A stretch of DNA of 64,000 nt from Oceanobacillus timonensis (GTDB lineage: Bacteria > Bacillota > Bacilli > Bacillales > Amphibacillaceae), in NCBI RefSeq assembly GCF_900166635.1, contig NZ_LT800497.1:1385504-1449503 (forward strand), written 5' to 3'. How positions within the stretch are numbered: position 1 is the stretch's first letter; every line of letters starts with the position of its first letter. The notes under the pieces are model-generated. The model worked only from the letters and a program-made list of their open reading frames with translations, made no database searches and was not told the origin of the DNA. Made by a program: the position numbers and the translations under genes. This document shows positions 7,693-17,001 of the stretch, piece after piece.

Positions 7693-9273
7693 TTACTCTT
7701 GACTTGTATCGTTTTCTTCGTCTTTCGTCTGTTCTTTGTATTCCTTCATTCTTTTTTTGTTAGGCGTCAGTGCATATCCTAAATACTTTCTTTCCTTGTC
7801 GGCATCTTTGAAGAAGGCTATCGCCATTAATATGACGACCAGACTAAAAGGAAGTGCGGAGATAATGGCGGCAGATTGTAAGGCTTCCAAGCCGGTTTCT
7901 CCGCCCGATAAAAGTAATACAAATGCAATGGTGGATAACGAGATTCCCCATATGATTTTGACATAGTTCTTGGGATGGAGCGTTCCAAAAGCAGTCTGCA
8001 TGCCTAATACAAATGTGGCAGCATCAGCTGAAGTAACAAAGAAAGATAATATCAACACTAAGGCAATAATAGAAAAAACAATACCCCAAGGCATTTCATT
8101 GAAAATGCCAAACAGCTGTGTTTCAGGCGGCATGTCAAATATTTGCGGTACACTTTGTCCTGTATCAATCCCTGTTAACCCAAAAGAACTAAACCAAATA
8201 AAACTCACAACGGTCGGAACGAATAATACGGCCAGAATAAATTCTCGGATGGTTCTGCCACGGGAAACCCTTGCGATAAAAATACCTACAAAAGGACTCC
8301 AGCTCATCCACCAGCCCCAATAATATATCGTCCACTCCTGCATCCATTCATGCTTTTGTTCGTTTAATGGTGCTGGATCCAAACTGTTAAATATTAAAGT
8401 GTTAAAGTAATCCCCGGCTGCACTCGGAATCATATTAAGTATCAGTAAGGTAGGGCCCAGAATTAACACAGCAAGACATAATAAGGCAGCTAATATCATA
8501 TTCAAATTACTTAAATATTGCATCCCTTTGCTTAATCCAATCCAAGCGCTGATTAAGAACAACACAGTCGCAACAGCAATAATCACTCCCTGCATCCATA
8601 TATTATTGGGCATATCAAAGAGGTAGTTTAAACCTCCATTAATTTGTATCGCGCCGACACCTAAGGATACGGCTACCCCGATAATGGTTGCAAATACGGC
8701 TAATACATCAACAATATCTCCAATAAGGCCATCTACTTTATCTCCTAAAATAGGGCGCAGTGTTTTCGAAATTAAACCAAGCTCCCCTTTTCTAAACTGC
8801 TAGTAGGCCAATGTCAGTGCGATAATACCGTATACGGCCCAAGGGTGGAGTCCATAATGCAGGAAAGAAGAGCGCATTGCTTCTGCTAAGGCAGCTTGCG
8901 TTTCTGGAGCGGCATTCGGCGGAGCTAAATAATGAGAAATAGGTTCTGATGATCCATAAAACACCAAACCAATCCCCATACCAGCACTGAATAGCATCGT
9001 TAGCCAAGATATTGTATTGAACTCCGGTTTATCATTTGGTTTACCCAATTTGAGTTTGCCAATTGGACTGAGACCAAGGAAAATACTGAAAAACAGTATA
9101 AAAGTAAACGTGGTCATATAATACCAGCCAAATGTTTCTGTAACCCATGTCCCTATCGCACCAGAAATGTCACCGAATTGGTCAGGGAATACAGCACCCA
9201 ATATCACCAGTATTCCGACAATAATCGATGCGTATATGAATACATTGGAAAAACTTCTTTTGTTTTTACTCAT
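7693..9273 (-). pseudogene. BCCT family (betaine/choline/carnitine) transporter, broken by one nonsense codon
   Basis: Read from 9273 to 7693 in one frame this is a 526-codon BCCT transporter, nearly the same length as its intact paralogue at 33170-34747. One in-frame amber codon at 8800-8802 (minus strand TAC TAG CAG, where the paralogue has Tyr-Ser-Gln) splits it after residue 157. Family marks lie on both sides: TISWLTMLFSAGMGIGLVFY before, and the YWGWWMSWSPFVGIFIARVS motif of BCCT helix 8 after. Everything except the stop looks conserved, so loss is recent, or the codon is suppressed or a sequencing error. Internal re-start at 8613 would lack the first helices. The role of the intact form is sodium-driven import of osmoprotectants such as glycine betaine. 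Confidence 0.85.
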
Positions 9274-9584
9274 GGAAAAGAGCCTCCTCTTGGCTTCTAC
9301 TTGAAAATGTTCTTTCCTATTAACATAACCTTTTGATGAAAGGATTATGTGAAGCGGCTATATTTTCTGTTTTATCGAAGTTCTGGAAAAATTACGAACT
9401 TATTATTGCGATGATGTTGCATCCGTGTATTGTTTTAAAAATAAACAAAAGATATATATTGGAATTTTTAATTGAATTACAAGTTAAGTTGTTGACCTGA
9501 GGCTGACTTTTGGTAATTTAATATAATGGCTTCTATAAATGCTGTGAAATATAGTTAATACACTTTAAACGATAAGTTATTTAA
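9274..9584. other. Intergenic region with a decayed MerR-type promoter
   Basis: TTGACC at 9492-9497, followed by TGAGGCTGACTTTTGGTAA, corresponds to the promoter of the intact aldo/keto reductase (12735-12765). The dyad is eroded and the -10 position reads TTTAAT, with TATAAT five bases further on. The rest (9274-9480) shows no gene. Confidence 0.55.
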
Positions 9585-10280
9585 ATGATTTCAAACAAAA
9601 ATTTTCACTTGGCTAATGGAGTTGATATTCCTAAATGAAGACTGGGAACATGGTTTATTGACAATGACGAGCTGGACAAGCTGTGAAAGATACGGTGAAA
9701 ATCGGTGATTGTCACAGTGATACAGCACAAGAAAACGGGAATCAAAGCGGTGTTGGCAAAGAAATTGAAAATTGTGGTGTGAACAGAGAAGGTTTATTTA
9801 ACACAACCCAACTTGCCGCAGAAATGAAATCGTAAGAATAAGTTGTTTCATCCATTGAACAATCCCTGGAGACATTAGAGCTTGATTATATTGATATGAT
9901 GATAATTTACAGTCCACACCCATGGCAGAGTCTATGGGAGAAAGCCGATTCTTGGAAGGAAATCGAGAGGCTTGACAGGCTCTTGAAGAAGCTTATTAGG
10001 TAGGAAAACTTTGTACGATTGGTGTATCTCACTTTGACAAAGAGGACTTGGACAACATTTTAGATTATTGGAACGTCAAATCAGTGGTCAATCCGATTTT
10101 AGCTCATATTACCAATATCCCATTTGATTTGATTCCATATATGCAAGAACAAGGCATTCTTGTCGAGGCTTATTCACCAATTGCTCATGGTGAACTATAT
10201 AAAATAAGGAAGTAGAAGCTATTGCAGAAAAATACGGTGCAGCGAACGATATGCCTGTATTTGGCTGGAAGCTAAAGTAA
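9585..10280 (+). pseudogene. Decayed duplicate of the aldo/keto reductase gene
   Basis: The DNA follows the intact gene at 12828-13697 almost throughout, from ATGATTTCAAAC to the final TTTGGCTGGAAGCT. Damage includes TGA in place of TTA after codon 16, a 1-nt deletion in the following AAAGCTGTG region, a second TGA at the position of a Trp codon (GCTTGACAG for GCTTGGCAG), and an internal deletion of about 170 nt near 10240 that joins AAATACGGTG to GCGAACGATATG. The promoter region was duplicated with it. It is not functional. Confidence 0.9.
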
Positions 10281-10795
10281 CAAAATAAAATACTTTTAGA
10301 AAAAAGATTTCATTCCTCTGGGAGTTTTATTCTCTATGGAAGGCCTGAAGTTTTACATATGCTCCACTGTTGCACAATCTAAGCGGGTCAAAACCATCCT
10401 TTACTTTCCCCCTTTAAAGTGAGGTAGCCGAAGCAGTATCCTCCCTCCAAATTGGAGAAGGATGGACAGGATATTTTCTGCGAAGGGGAATCGGAAAGGT
10501 CTGCAAGCAAAGCCCAGCCTGGAACATTATATGAACGAGAGGTGGCGGATGGTTCCGTAGTAATGAGGAAATTCGAGCCGATGAAAGCTGACGACAGATT
10601 GGAAGAGAAAACTTGGGTGAGGAGATGCAGGAAGTCATCTAACCTGTACGATGATCAAAAGTGACGGCAGGGAGACAAGGGGCTGGAAGGAGCGAACCTT
10701 CTCCCTGCCCTACAAAACAAACATGCAACATAGATTGATATATCAACCTTTCTTCAAGATTCACTGAACAGCTCGTAATGATACCCCATTCCATT
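10281..10795. other. Non-coding stretch, possible mobile-element relic
   Basis: No intact gene is seen. From about 10375 to 10720 the composition is more GC- and G-rich than the neighbours, and it contains a 70-codon open frame (10452-10664) with a readable segment YEREVADGSVV but no convincing Shine-Dalgarno site. The texture (GAAGGATGGACAGG, CGAAAGCTGACGACAG) recalls stretches that accompany group II introns, but I cannot confirm this. The stretch 10680-10716 has a CAGGGAGA/TCTCCCTG pairing. Confidence 0.35.
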
Positions 10796-11794
10796 TTAAA
10801 GGAATACATCTAAAATATAATAAATAACTCCACCAAGCGCAGCAGTTATCGGTAACGTAATAATCCAAGTAATCACCATCCGTTTGGCTACACCCCAGTT
10901 TACTCCTTTTGGCCGATGTGAGGCTCCCACCCCGAGGATACCGGATGAAATAACATGGGTCGTACTTACAGGTAAATGAATGAGTGTTGCACCAAAAATA
11001 ACCGTAGCTCCTGTAAGGTCAGCTGCGACACCATTTACCGGGCGGATTTTCATAATTTTACCGCCAACGGTTTTAATAATGCGCCATCCGCCGATGGAAG
11101 TTCCGAGCGCCATCGCTGTTGCACAGGAAGCCTGTACCCAAAAAGGAATATCCGTTGTTGTATGCATGCCTCCGACAATCAGTGCCATCGTAATAATCCC
11201 CATTGATTTTTGCGCATCGTTCGTACCATGAGCAAAGGATTGTACCGAGGCTGTTACGATTTGTACAAGCCGGAATCGTTTGTTTGTCTTGGCTAAATTA
11301 CTGTTTTTAAAGATAACTTTAATGATGCTGTATATGATAAATCCGATGATAAAAGCAATAACAGGAGAGGAGAACAGGCCCTCAAGAATCGAGATAAAAC
11401 CCTGAAAATGAATCGCAGGAAACCCTGCCGACACAATGACTGCTCCAGTAATCGCCCCAATAATTGCATGGGAGGAACTGCTTGGAATCCCTGCATACCA
11501 AGTAACTAAATTCCAGATAATCGCTGCAATCAGAGCAGCTAAAATAACTGCCAGCCCATTATCTAATTCAAAAGGATTTGTAATTCCGCTCGTAATTGTT
11601 TGCGCAACACCCGTAAAGGTTAACGCTCCGGCAAAATTCATAATAGCTGCTAAGATGATTGCTCTTCTGGGTGTCAGGGCCTTGGTTGATACAGATGTGG
11701 CAATGGCATTTGCTGTATCGTGAAACCCGTTAATAAAGTCGAAGAGAAGAGCAAAAATTACAATCAATACGATAATTATAGTAAGATAATCCAT
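10796..11794 (-). CDS. pit: Inorganic phosphate transporter, Pit family
   Basis: This 332-residue membrane protein has both Pit/PHO4 repeats. The N-terminal one is FDFINGFHDTANAIATSVST with PRRAIILAAIMNFAGAL; the C-terminal one is FAHGTNDAQKSMGIITMAL. Later LPVSTTHVISSGILGVG matches the second signature. It imports phosphate, as a metal-phosphate complex, using the proton gradient. It lies 15 nt after its DUF47 partner in the same operon, the usual arrangement in Bacillus. It resembles the short bacterial form of about 330 residues. Confidence 0.93.
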   Translation of the reverse strand: MDYLTIIIVLIVIFALLFDFINGFHDTANAIATSVSTKALTPRRAIILAAIMNFAGALTFTGVAQTITSGITNPFELDNGLAVILAALIAAIIWNLVTWYAGIPSSSSHAIIGAITGAVIVSAGFPAIHFQGFISILEGLFSSPVIAFIIGFIIYSIIKVIFKNSNLAKTNKRFRLVQIVTASVQSFAHGTNDAQKSMGIITMALIVGGMHTTTDIPFWVQASCATAMALGTSIGGWRIIKTVGGKIMKIRPVNGVAADLTGATVIFGATLIHLPVSTTHVISSGILGVGASHRPKGVNWGVAKRMVITWIITLPITAALGGVIYYILDVFL

Positions 11795-11809
11795 TTTTTA
11801 ACCACTCTT

Positions 11810-12427
11810 TTACGCGTTTTTCATGATGATACTTTGAAGTGTACTTGCTACATTTTGACAATAGTCTGCTATCTCTTCCAGAATTTCATAAATTTCTTTA
11901 TACTGGATCACTTTAATAGCGTCCTTTTCTGTTTGGAATAAATGCCTTAAGGACTCTCGATATAACTCATCACAGTTGCTTTCGTATTCTTTAATCCGAA
12001 TGGCGTGCGCTTCCACATCTTTTAATTGGTAGTTTGCGATTAATTCCATAGATGCCAAAATTTCCTCGGCGCATTTCAATATATAATCTGTAAATTGATC
12101 AATGTAATCATCGGAAGATAAAATATGATAAATATCCATCCTGGAAGAAAACTCTTCAATTCCATCCATAATATCATCCAGATTATTGACAAGCTGGAGA
12201 ATGTCTTCCCGCTCAATCGGCGTGATAAAGGCCTGGTTTAACTCTTTAATGATTTGATGAACCTTATCATCAGCCATGGATTCATATTTTTTTACGGTAT
12301 CGGAAAATTGTTTCAGTGTCTCCGAATCTTTTACCTTAAAATGAACAAAATAATCTGCTGTTTCATGTAAATGTTTTGCAAAATCAACGAGATAAAGGGA
12401 AAATTTATCTGGTTTTTTCTTGAACAT
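11810..12427 (-). CDS. DUF47 (PhoU-like) Pit accessory protein
   Basis: This 205-residue all-helical protein belongs to DUF47/TIGR00153, distant relatives of PhoU found next to Pit transporters. Typical segments are FVHFKVKDSETLKQFSDTVK, KYESMADDKVHQI, INPIEREDI-like FITPIEREDILQLVNNLDDI and MDGIEEFSSRM. It is thought to regulate phosphate uptake by the Pit partner at the membrane. A GGAGG site lies about 9 nt before the ATG at 12427. It is the first gene of the two-gene operon with pit. Confidence 0.92.
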   Translation of the reverse strand: MFKKKPDKFSLYLVDFAKHLHETADYFVHFKVKDSETLKQFSDTVKKYESMADDKVHQIIKELNQAFITPIEREDILQLVNNLDDIMDGIEEFSSRMDIYHILSSDDYIDQFTDYILKCAEEILASMELIANYQLKDVEAHAIRIKEYESNCDELYRESLRHLFQTEKDAIKVIQYKEIYEILEEIADYCQNVASTLQSIIMKNA

Positions 12428-12734
12428 ATGTCTTAACCTCCATTAAACAAAAAGAAACTTCGTATCCAAACTCATTATCTATTTTACCAGTGAATGATAC
12501 GAAATAAAAAACTGTGGAATTTTGACGATTTTCGTCACGAAATTCATTATACACGTTTAATTGATATTTTGTCGCTTTCAGATAAAGAATATCCAAATGT
12601 TTTTCATACGTTATTACTTCACCTTCTTTATCTTTTTCTGTGATAAAGAAGGGTGACAAGCATGCATTTTTATTTTGGAAATGAGAACGAAGAAAATTTA
12701 ACAGTAACATTTTGCCTGATGACAATCTCAGCGG

Positions 12735-12765
12735 TTGACCTGGAGTCGACTTTAGGTCTTATAAT
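12735..12765 (+). promoter_or_regulatory. MerR-type promoter of the second aldo/keto reductase
   Basis: -35 TTGACC (12735-12740), a 19-bp spacer and a consensus -10 TATAAT (12760-12765). The spacer holds the dyad GACCTGGAGT-CG-ACTTTAGGTC. This is the best -10 of the four such promoters in the window. Confidence 0.75.
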
Positions 12766-12827
12766 AAAATACCAAGCGGATATACTGCAAAATAGAGTTG
12801 ATTCACTTTATACGAGGAGATGTTCAA

Positions 12828-13697
12828 ATGATTTTAAACGAAAATTATCAGCTGGCTAATGGCGTTGATATTCCTAAATTAGGATTGGGAACATGGTTTA
12901 TCGACAATGACGATGCTGCACAAGCTGTAGAAGATGCTGTGAAAATCGGTTATCGTCACATTGACACAGCACAAGCATACGGGAATGAACAGGGGATTGG
13001 CCAAGGAATTAAAAATAGTGGCGTGAACAGAGAAGATTTATTTATCACTACCAAACTTGCCGCAGAAGTGAAATCGTATGAGGAAGCTGTTTCGGCCATT
13101 GATCAATCCTTGGAGGCATTAGGGCTTGAGTATATTGATATGATGATTATTCACAGTCCACAACCATGGGCGGATTTTACGGGAGAAGACCGTTTCTTTG
13201 AAGGAAATCGGGAAGCTTGGCAGGCTCTTGAAGAAGCTTATCAGGCAGGAAAACTTCGTGCAATTGGTGTCTCTAACTTTGAAAAAGAGGATTTGGATAA
13301 TATTCTTGATCATTGCAAGGTCAAACCGATGGTCAATCAAGTTTTAGCTCATATCAGCAATACACCATTTGATTTGATTGCATATACGCAAGAGCAAGGC
13401 ATTCTTGTTGAGGCTTATTCACCAATTGCTCATGGTGAATTGTTTAAAAATAAAGAAGTGGAAGCTATCGCAGAAAAATACGGTGTTTCCATCCCACAAT
13501 TAAGTATTCGCTATACGTTGCAGTTGGACTTGCTTCCATTGCCTAAAACAGCAAATCCGGACCATATGGAAAATAATGCTGGAGTGGACTTTACCATTTC
13601 AGAGGAGGATATGGAAGTATTGAAAAAGGCAGAGCGTATTGAAGATTATGGGGAAGCGAATGATATGCCTGTATTTGGCTGGAAGCTGAAGAAATAA
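12828..13697 (+). CDS. Aldo/keto reductase (2,5-diketo-gluconate reductase-like)
   Basis: This 289-residue AKR of the single-domain 2,5-DKG reductase type has catalytic residues D46 and Y51 (GYRHIDTAQAYGNEQGIG), K76 (ITTKLAAEV) and H109 (MIIHSPQPW). NADPH-binding residues follow in ALEEAYQAGKLRAIGVSNF and LPLPKTANPDHM. The ATG at 12828 has GAGGAG 8 nt before it; an upstream in-frame ATG at 12798 lacks a site. A MerR-type promoter controls it, and it is probably induced by toxic aldehydes. A decayed copy lies 3.2 kb upstream (9585-10280). It is monocistronic. Confidence 0.93.
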   Translation: MILNENYQLANGVDIPKLGLGTWFIDNDDAAQAVEDAVKIGYRHIDTAQAYGNEQGIGQGIKNSGVNREDLFITTKLAAEVKSYEEAVSAIDQSLEALGLEYIDMMIIHSPQPWADFTGEDRFFEGNREAWQALEEAYQAGKLRAIGVSNFEKEDLDNILDHCKVKPMVNQVLAHISNTPFDLIAYTQEQGILVEAYSPIAHGELFKNKEVEAIAEKYGVSIPQLSIRYTLQLDLLPLPKTANPDHMENNAGVDFTISEEDMEVLKKAERIEDYGEANDMPVFGWKLKK

Positions 13698-13717
13698 GAT
13701 AAAATATTTTTAAAAAG

Positions 13718-13767
13718 AACTGCATTTCCAAGAGGTTTTGAATATCTCCTGGGGAATGCAGTTTTTT
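13718..13767 (+). terminator. Terminator of the aldo/keto reductase gene
   Basis: AACTGCATTTCC (13718-13729) pairs, with one mismatch, with the segment ending in GAATGCAGTT, followed by a run of six T. Confidence 0.85.
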
Positions 13768-13778
13768 ACTTTATCATC

Positions 13779-14960
13779 TTATGACATTGTCCTCTTCCTT
13801 TGCTTGTTATACACCAAATAACGCAGATAGCTCTCCAATGGACCATTGATTTGCTGACGTTCCATCAAGTACGCAATCGATAAAGTAAACATCCACATCA
13901 AGATACCGACCAATACGGAAGTGGTGACAGTTAAGTGTGCTCCTAAATGAAAAGCCATAGGAGACAAGAGGATAACTGTCAAAATCTCATGGATTACGAA
14001 AAATGTTAAGGAACGTTTTCCCATTGCTGCGATTGCATGTATAATCAACCCACGCTTCGTAATAGCAATTCCCAACAGTCCAAATAGTGCTGCATAGCCT
14101 ACGCCGCCAGCAAAACCAGTAAGGATATGAACACCGTACGCAAATCCAGCGGTGAAAAGGTCAGGAAACCAGACATCATTAATCAACACCAACGGTATAG
14201 CACCTGCAAGGGAAATGGTTAAACCGCCAATGGTTAACCGTTTTAACAGTTTGATATGTTTTTCTGGTTGAATGAGTATATTTAAATTCCCCAGCCAAAT
14301 CCCCATTAAGATAGAAGGAATAACCGGAAAGGTAAGATGCGTGAATAATGGAATAATCGGGATAGAGACTAACCGTTCAAGTATTGTACCTGAATATGTT
14401 TCCTGTCCGGTTAATTCTACCGGTAACCCGTACGCCTGATTTTCGACAAGGACGCCACCCCAAAAAAGCGGGATATATAGGATACATATCACCGTAGAAA
14501 GAAGCACATATTTCTTTATCTTTTTATTATCTTTTTTTAAGCTGAAGGCGAAAAAGAGCCCAGCAATACCATAAGTCATCAAGATATCCTGTCCACCAGC
14601 GACACCGGCGAGTATTGCACCGAATAATATCAGATACCAGCAGCGTCTTTTTATTATACGCATTGCTTCTGCTGCATCATTTCTTTCGCATTGCTTCCGA
14701 TAAATCATAACGAGACCATAACCAAACAAAACGGCAAATAATGGACGCGCCCGGTTGTCTACAAGGATTTCCATTAAAAAATTGAAGAAATGATCTAAGA
14801 ATGTACTGCCGGCAACTTTGGTGATGACCCCTGGCTCTATCGTGTATAAAAACAATGGGATATGCGAGAGGATAATTAAAAAGAGCATAGATCCGCGTGC
14901 AAGGTCTAAAGAAAGCGCACGTTTCGTCTGATTTACTTTCGTAGTTTCTAAGTGATGCAT
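13779..14960 (-). CDS. DUF418 domain-containing membrane protein
   Basis: This integral membrane protein of about 393 residues has about ten hydrophobic segments. It opens with ALSLDLARGSMLFLIILSHIP, typical of the acyltransferase-like YeiB/DUF418 group, and ends with a DUF418 domain containing GKRSLTFFVIHEILTVILL and YLRYLVY. The family is often found near other envelope genes, but its activity is unknown. I start it at 14960 (MHHLE), with AAGGAGA 7 nt upstream; the ATG 6 nt earlier fits less well. It follows a small four-helix membrane protein by 19 nt and is likely co-transcribed with it. Confidence 0.85.
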   Translation of the reverse strand: MHHLETTKVNQTKRALSLDLARGSMLFLIILSHIPLFLYTIEPGVITKVAGSTFLDHFFNFLMEILVDNRARPLFAVLFGYGLVMIYRKQCERNDAAEAMRIIKRRCWYLILFGAILAGVAGGQDILMTYGIAGLFFAFSLKKDNKKIKKYVLLSTVICILYIPLFWGGVLVENQAYGLPVELTGQETYSGTILERLVSIPIIPLFTHLTFPVIPSILMGIWLGNLNILIQPEKHIKLLKRLTIGGLTISLAGAIPLVLINDVWFPDLFTAGFAYGVHILTGFAGGVGYAALFGLLGIAITKRGLIIHAIAAMGKRSLTFFVIHEILTVILLSPMAFHLGAHLTVTTSVLVGILMWMFTLSIAYLMERQQINGPLESYLRYLVYNKQRKRTMS

Positions 14961-14979
14961 AAACAAATCTCCTTATCTT

Positions 14980-15444
14980 TTACCCCTTGTTCTTTCGCAG
15001 CTTATTTATCATCCACAGCACTACGACAACGAAAAGCACCGATAAAATAACAACGTCAAATTTGCTCGGATAATTTTCAATAAACATTTGAACCGGCTCC
15101 GGAAGACTTCCTTGAAAGAGAGAGCCAATAACCGTCCTTAAAATCGTCATCAGAAATATAATCAATTGCAATAGAAGCAAGATAGGAAGCAATCCTAAAG
15201 CTCCAATGAGCCATTTCCAGGACAATGCTGCATTAAAAATATAAAAAATGGCGGAAAGAATCATCGTCACACCTATAATGACAAAAATAATGAAACGAAC
15301 CCATTGCACAAATGCTAGTGATTCCAGGTTGTATAGATAAATAACATAGGAAAATGCAAGTATAGCTAAAATCATACTTATAAATGGGACGATACGTTGA
15401 AACCAACGCGGGAGATGATGAAATTCATCTGCTTGATGATCCAT
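14980..15444 (-). CDS. Hypothetical four-helix membrane protein
   Basis: I do not recognise this 154-residue protein. It has a short charged N-terminus (residues 1-15), then four hydrophobic segments at about 18-36, 47-70, 78-105 and 133-150, and a basic tail NKLRKNKG. AAGGAG lies 9 nt before the ATG. It is the first gene of a probable operon with the DUF418 gene. Three copies of TTGATTAA with an exact 20-bp period lie directly upstream and may be its operator. Confidence 0.7.
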   Translation of the reverse strand: MDHQADEFHHLPRWFQRIVPFISMILAILAFSYVIYLYNLESLAFVQWVRFIIFVIIGVTMILSAIFYIFNAALSWKWLIGALGLLPILLLLQLIIFLMTILRTVIGSLFQGSLPEPVQMFIENYPSKFDVVILSVLFVVVVLWMINKLRKNKG

Positions 15445-15460
15445 GATGAGAAACTCCTTT

Positions 15461-15508
15461 TTGATTAAATAAAATATAATTTGATTAATCGATAATATTT
15501 TTGATTAA
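15461..15508. repeat. Three TTGATTAA boxes with an exact 20-bp period
   Basis: TTGATTAA occurs at 15461-15468, 15481-15488 and 15501-15508. A period of 20 bp puts the sites on nearly the same face of the helix. The first copy adjoins the ribosome site of the membrane protein gene on the minus strand, where the box reads TTAATCAA. This is consistent with cooperative binding of a regulator, which I cannot name. Confidence 0.6.
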
Positions 15509-15719
15509 CTATTCAAAATTTATCATGCAGGGGTTCTTTTGTCAAGACGTCCATTAATCTATAAAGAGAAGCGTTGACTTACGTTTAAAAGAAAAATAGA
15601 AAAGAAAAAACTGATATAAAGCGATAAATGGAATAATTGAAGTACTAATGAATAGAAACCATGCGCACTTATAGAATGTTAACGAAGAACATTAGAAATG
15701 TGGTATTTGTTCGTAAAAA

Positions 15720-15758
15720 AAGGAAACCTTGTGATCAAACTTATCAAAAGGTTTCCTT
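15720..15758 (-). terminator. Terminator of the yjlB-like gene
   Basis: AAGGAAACCTT (15720-15730) and AAGGTTTCCTT (15748-15758) form the stem; on the minus strand it is followed by a T-run (complement of 15713-15719). Confidence 0.85.
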
Positions 15759-15780
15759 GTACATGATAAATTGTTTTTCG

Positions 15781-16314
15781 TTAGACTTTGGCACCTCCGC
15801 TTTTATCATTCCTCCAATATGAAAAAAGCGGACCGTTCTTCCCAAACAACGGATCGGTATCTGGTAAGGGAACATTTTTGATATTCGTTACATTTGCAGG
15901 GCGCTCTTCCGCCTTTCCATAACAAAAATCATAACGTTTTCCATTTGGATAGGCGCCGATTACAGCAAAATCGGTACTTCCGTCTAGCAGTTTATGGCCG
16001 ACTCCTGCGGGGAGTATGACTGTATCTCCTTGTTCTGCTTGCACTTGATTTCCCTGTTCTCCGCCAAGATGGAGTTGAGCTGATCCACTAACTACAATAA
16101 GCACTTCATGGGAATTACTGTGGTAATGGTGAAAAGGAGCAACACTTCCGCGCCACGCACCCAGCCAGTTGTTTTCGGTTAGAACAGCTTTAGCATCGTC
16201 TCCTGAAGTAATCACGTCTTTATATAGAAGGAGCGGATAAGACGGATTATTTGGGATAGCACCATCATCTTTGAAATGTAAGAATTTAATTTGGATATCT
16301 TCCGGTTGTTTCAT
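15781..16314 (-). CDS. Cupin domain protein, YjlB-like
   Basis: This 177-residue cytosolic cupin has cupin motif 1 around residues 60-80 (FHHYHSNSHEVLIVVSGSAQL), giving two histidines and a glutamate for metal binding, and motif 2 around 95-112 (GDTVILPAGVGHKLL) with the third histidine. It resembles the YjlB family, whose substrate is unknown. GAAGGGAG lies before the ATG. It is monocistronic and ends at its own terminator. Confidence 0.85.
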   Translation of the reverse strand: MKQPEDIQIKFLHFKDDGAIPNNPSYPLLLYKDVITSGDDAKAVLTENNWLGAWRGSVAPFHHYHSNSHEVLIVVSGSAQLHLGGEQGNQVQAEQGDTVILPAGVGHKLLDGSTDFAVIGAYPNGKRYDFCYGKAEERPANVTNIKNVPLPDTDPLFGKNGPLFSYWRNDKSGGAKV

Positions 16315-16490
16315 GATTATCTCCCTTCACTAAAAGCTTTTGTTGCTTTGTTCCCTGCACTGGAGAAATAAAACATTGGAAATGATGTGAATGTGAAATA
16401 ATTTCTTCTATAATATATAGTAATATGGTAGGGAAGAGAGATAAGCGTGACACATTAAAATAGTGAAATGGCTGCAAGAAAGGGGAAAAA

Positions 16491-16955
16491 ATGATGCATT
16501 TTCGAAAGGCGCAGAAAGAAGATGTTCCTGCAATTGTTCGTTTATTAGCTGACGATGAATTAGGTTTCAGGCGCGAACGATATGAGGATCCATTGCCAGA
16601 GGAATACTACCAAGCTTTTGAGGCCATAGAAGTGCAGGTTGGTAACCAGATTATCTTAGCTCTGCATGAAGAAGATATCATCGGTTGTATTCAATTGACC
16701 ATTATACCTGGATTGGCAAGATTAGGAATGAAGCGTGCGCAGATTGAAGGAGTCCGGGTTGATAAAAATTATCGTGGGAAAAAGATAGGAGAAGCTTTGT
16801 TTCAAGAAGCTATTGCTATCGTGAAAGCTGAAAAATGCGGTCTCGTGCAATTGACAACCGACAAACAGCGTCATGATGCTCATCGCTTTTACGAAAGGTT
16901 AGGATTTTCTGCAAGTCATGAAGGGATGAAATTGATTTTTAAAACGGAAACGTAA
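16491..16955 (+). CDS. GNAT family N-acetyltransferase
   Basis: This 154-residue acetyltransferase has the GNAT core: motif A VEGVRVDKNYRGKKIGEALF-type sequence (here IEGVRVDKNYRGKKIGEAL, about residues 84-102) for acetyl-CoA, and QLTTDKQRHDAHRFYERLGF near 125-145. The acceptor substrate is not evident. AAAGGGG is 5 nt before the ATG; the second ATG (16494) is equally possible. It is monocistronic. Confidence 0.9.
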   Translation: MMHFRKAQKEDVPAIVRLLADDELGFRRERYEDPLPEEYYQAFEAIEVQVGNQIILALHEEDIIGCIQLTIIPGLARLGMKRAQIEGVRVDKNYRGKKIGEALFQEAIAIVKAEKCGLVQLTTDKQRHDAHRFYERLGFSASHEGMKLIFKTET

Positions 16956-17001
16956 CGATGTTGTAAAAAACAAACGTTATTCTGTAATCATAAGGATTGT
17001 T

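Noticed and set aside
12405..12725. 106-residue minus-strand frame upstream of the DUF47 gene
   Set aside because: It overlaps the DUF47 start, has no ribosome site, and the protein shows no family features; the DUF47 gene has its own GGAGG site.
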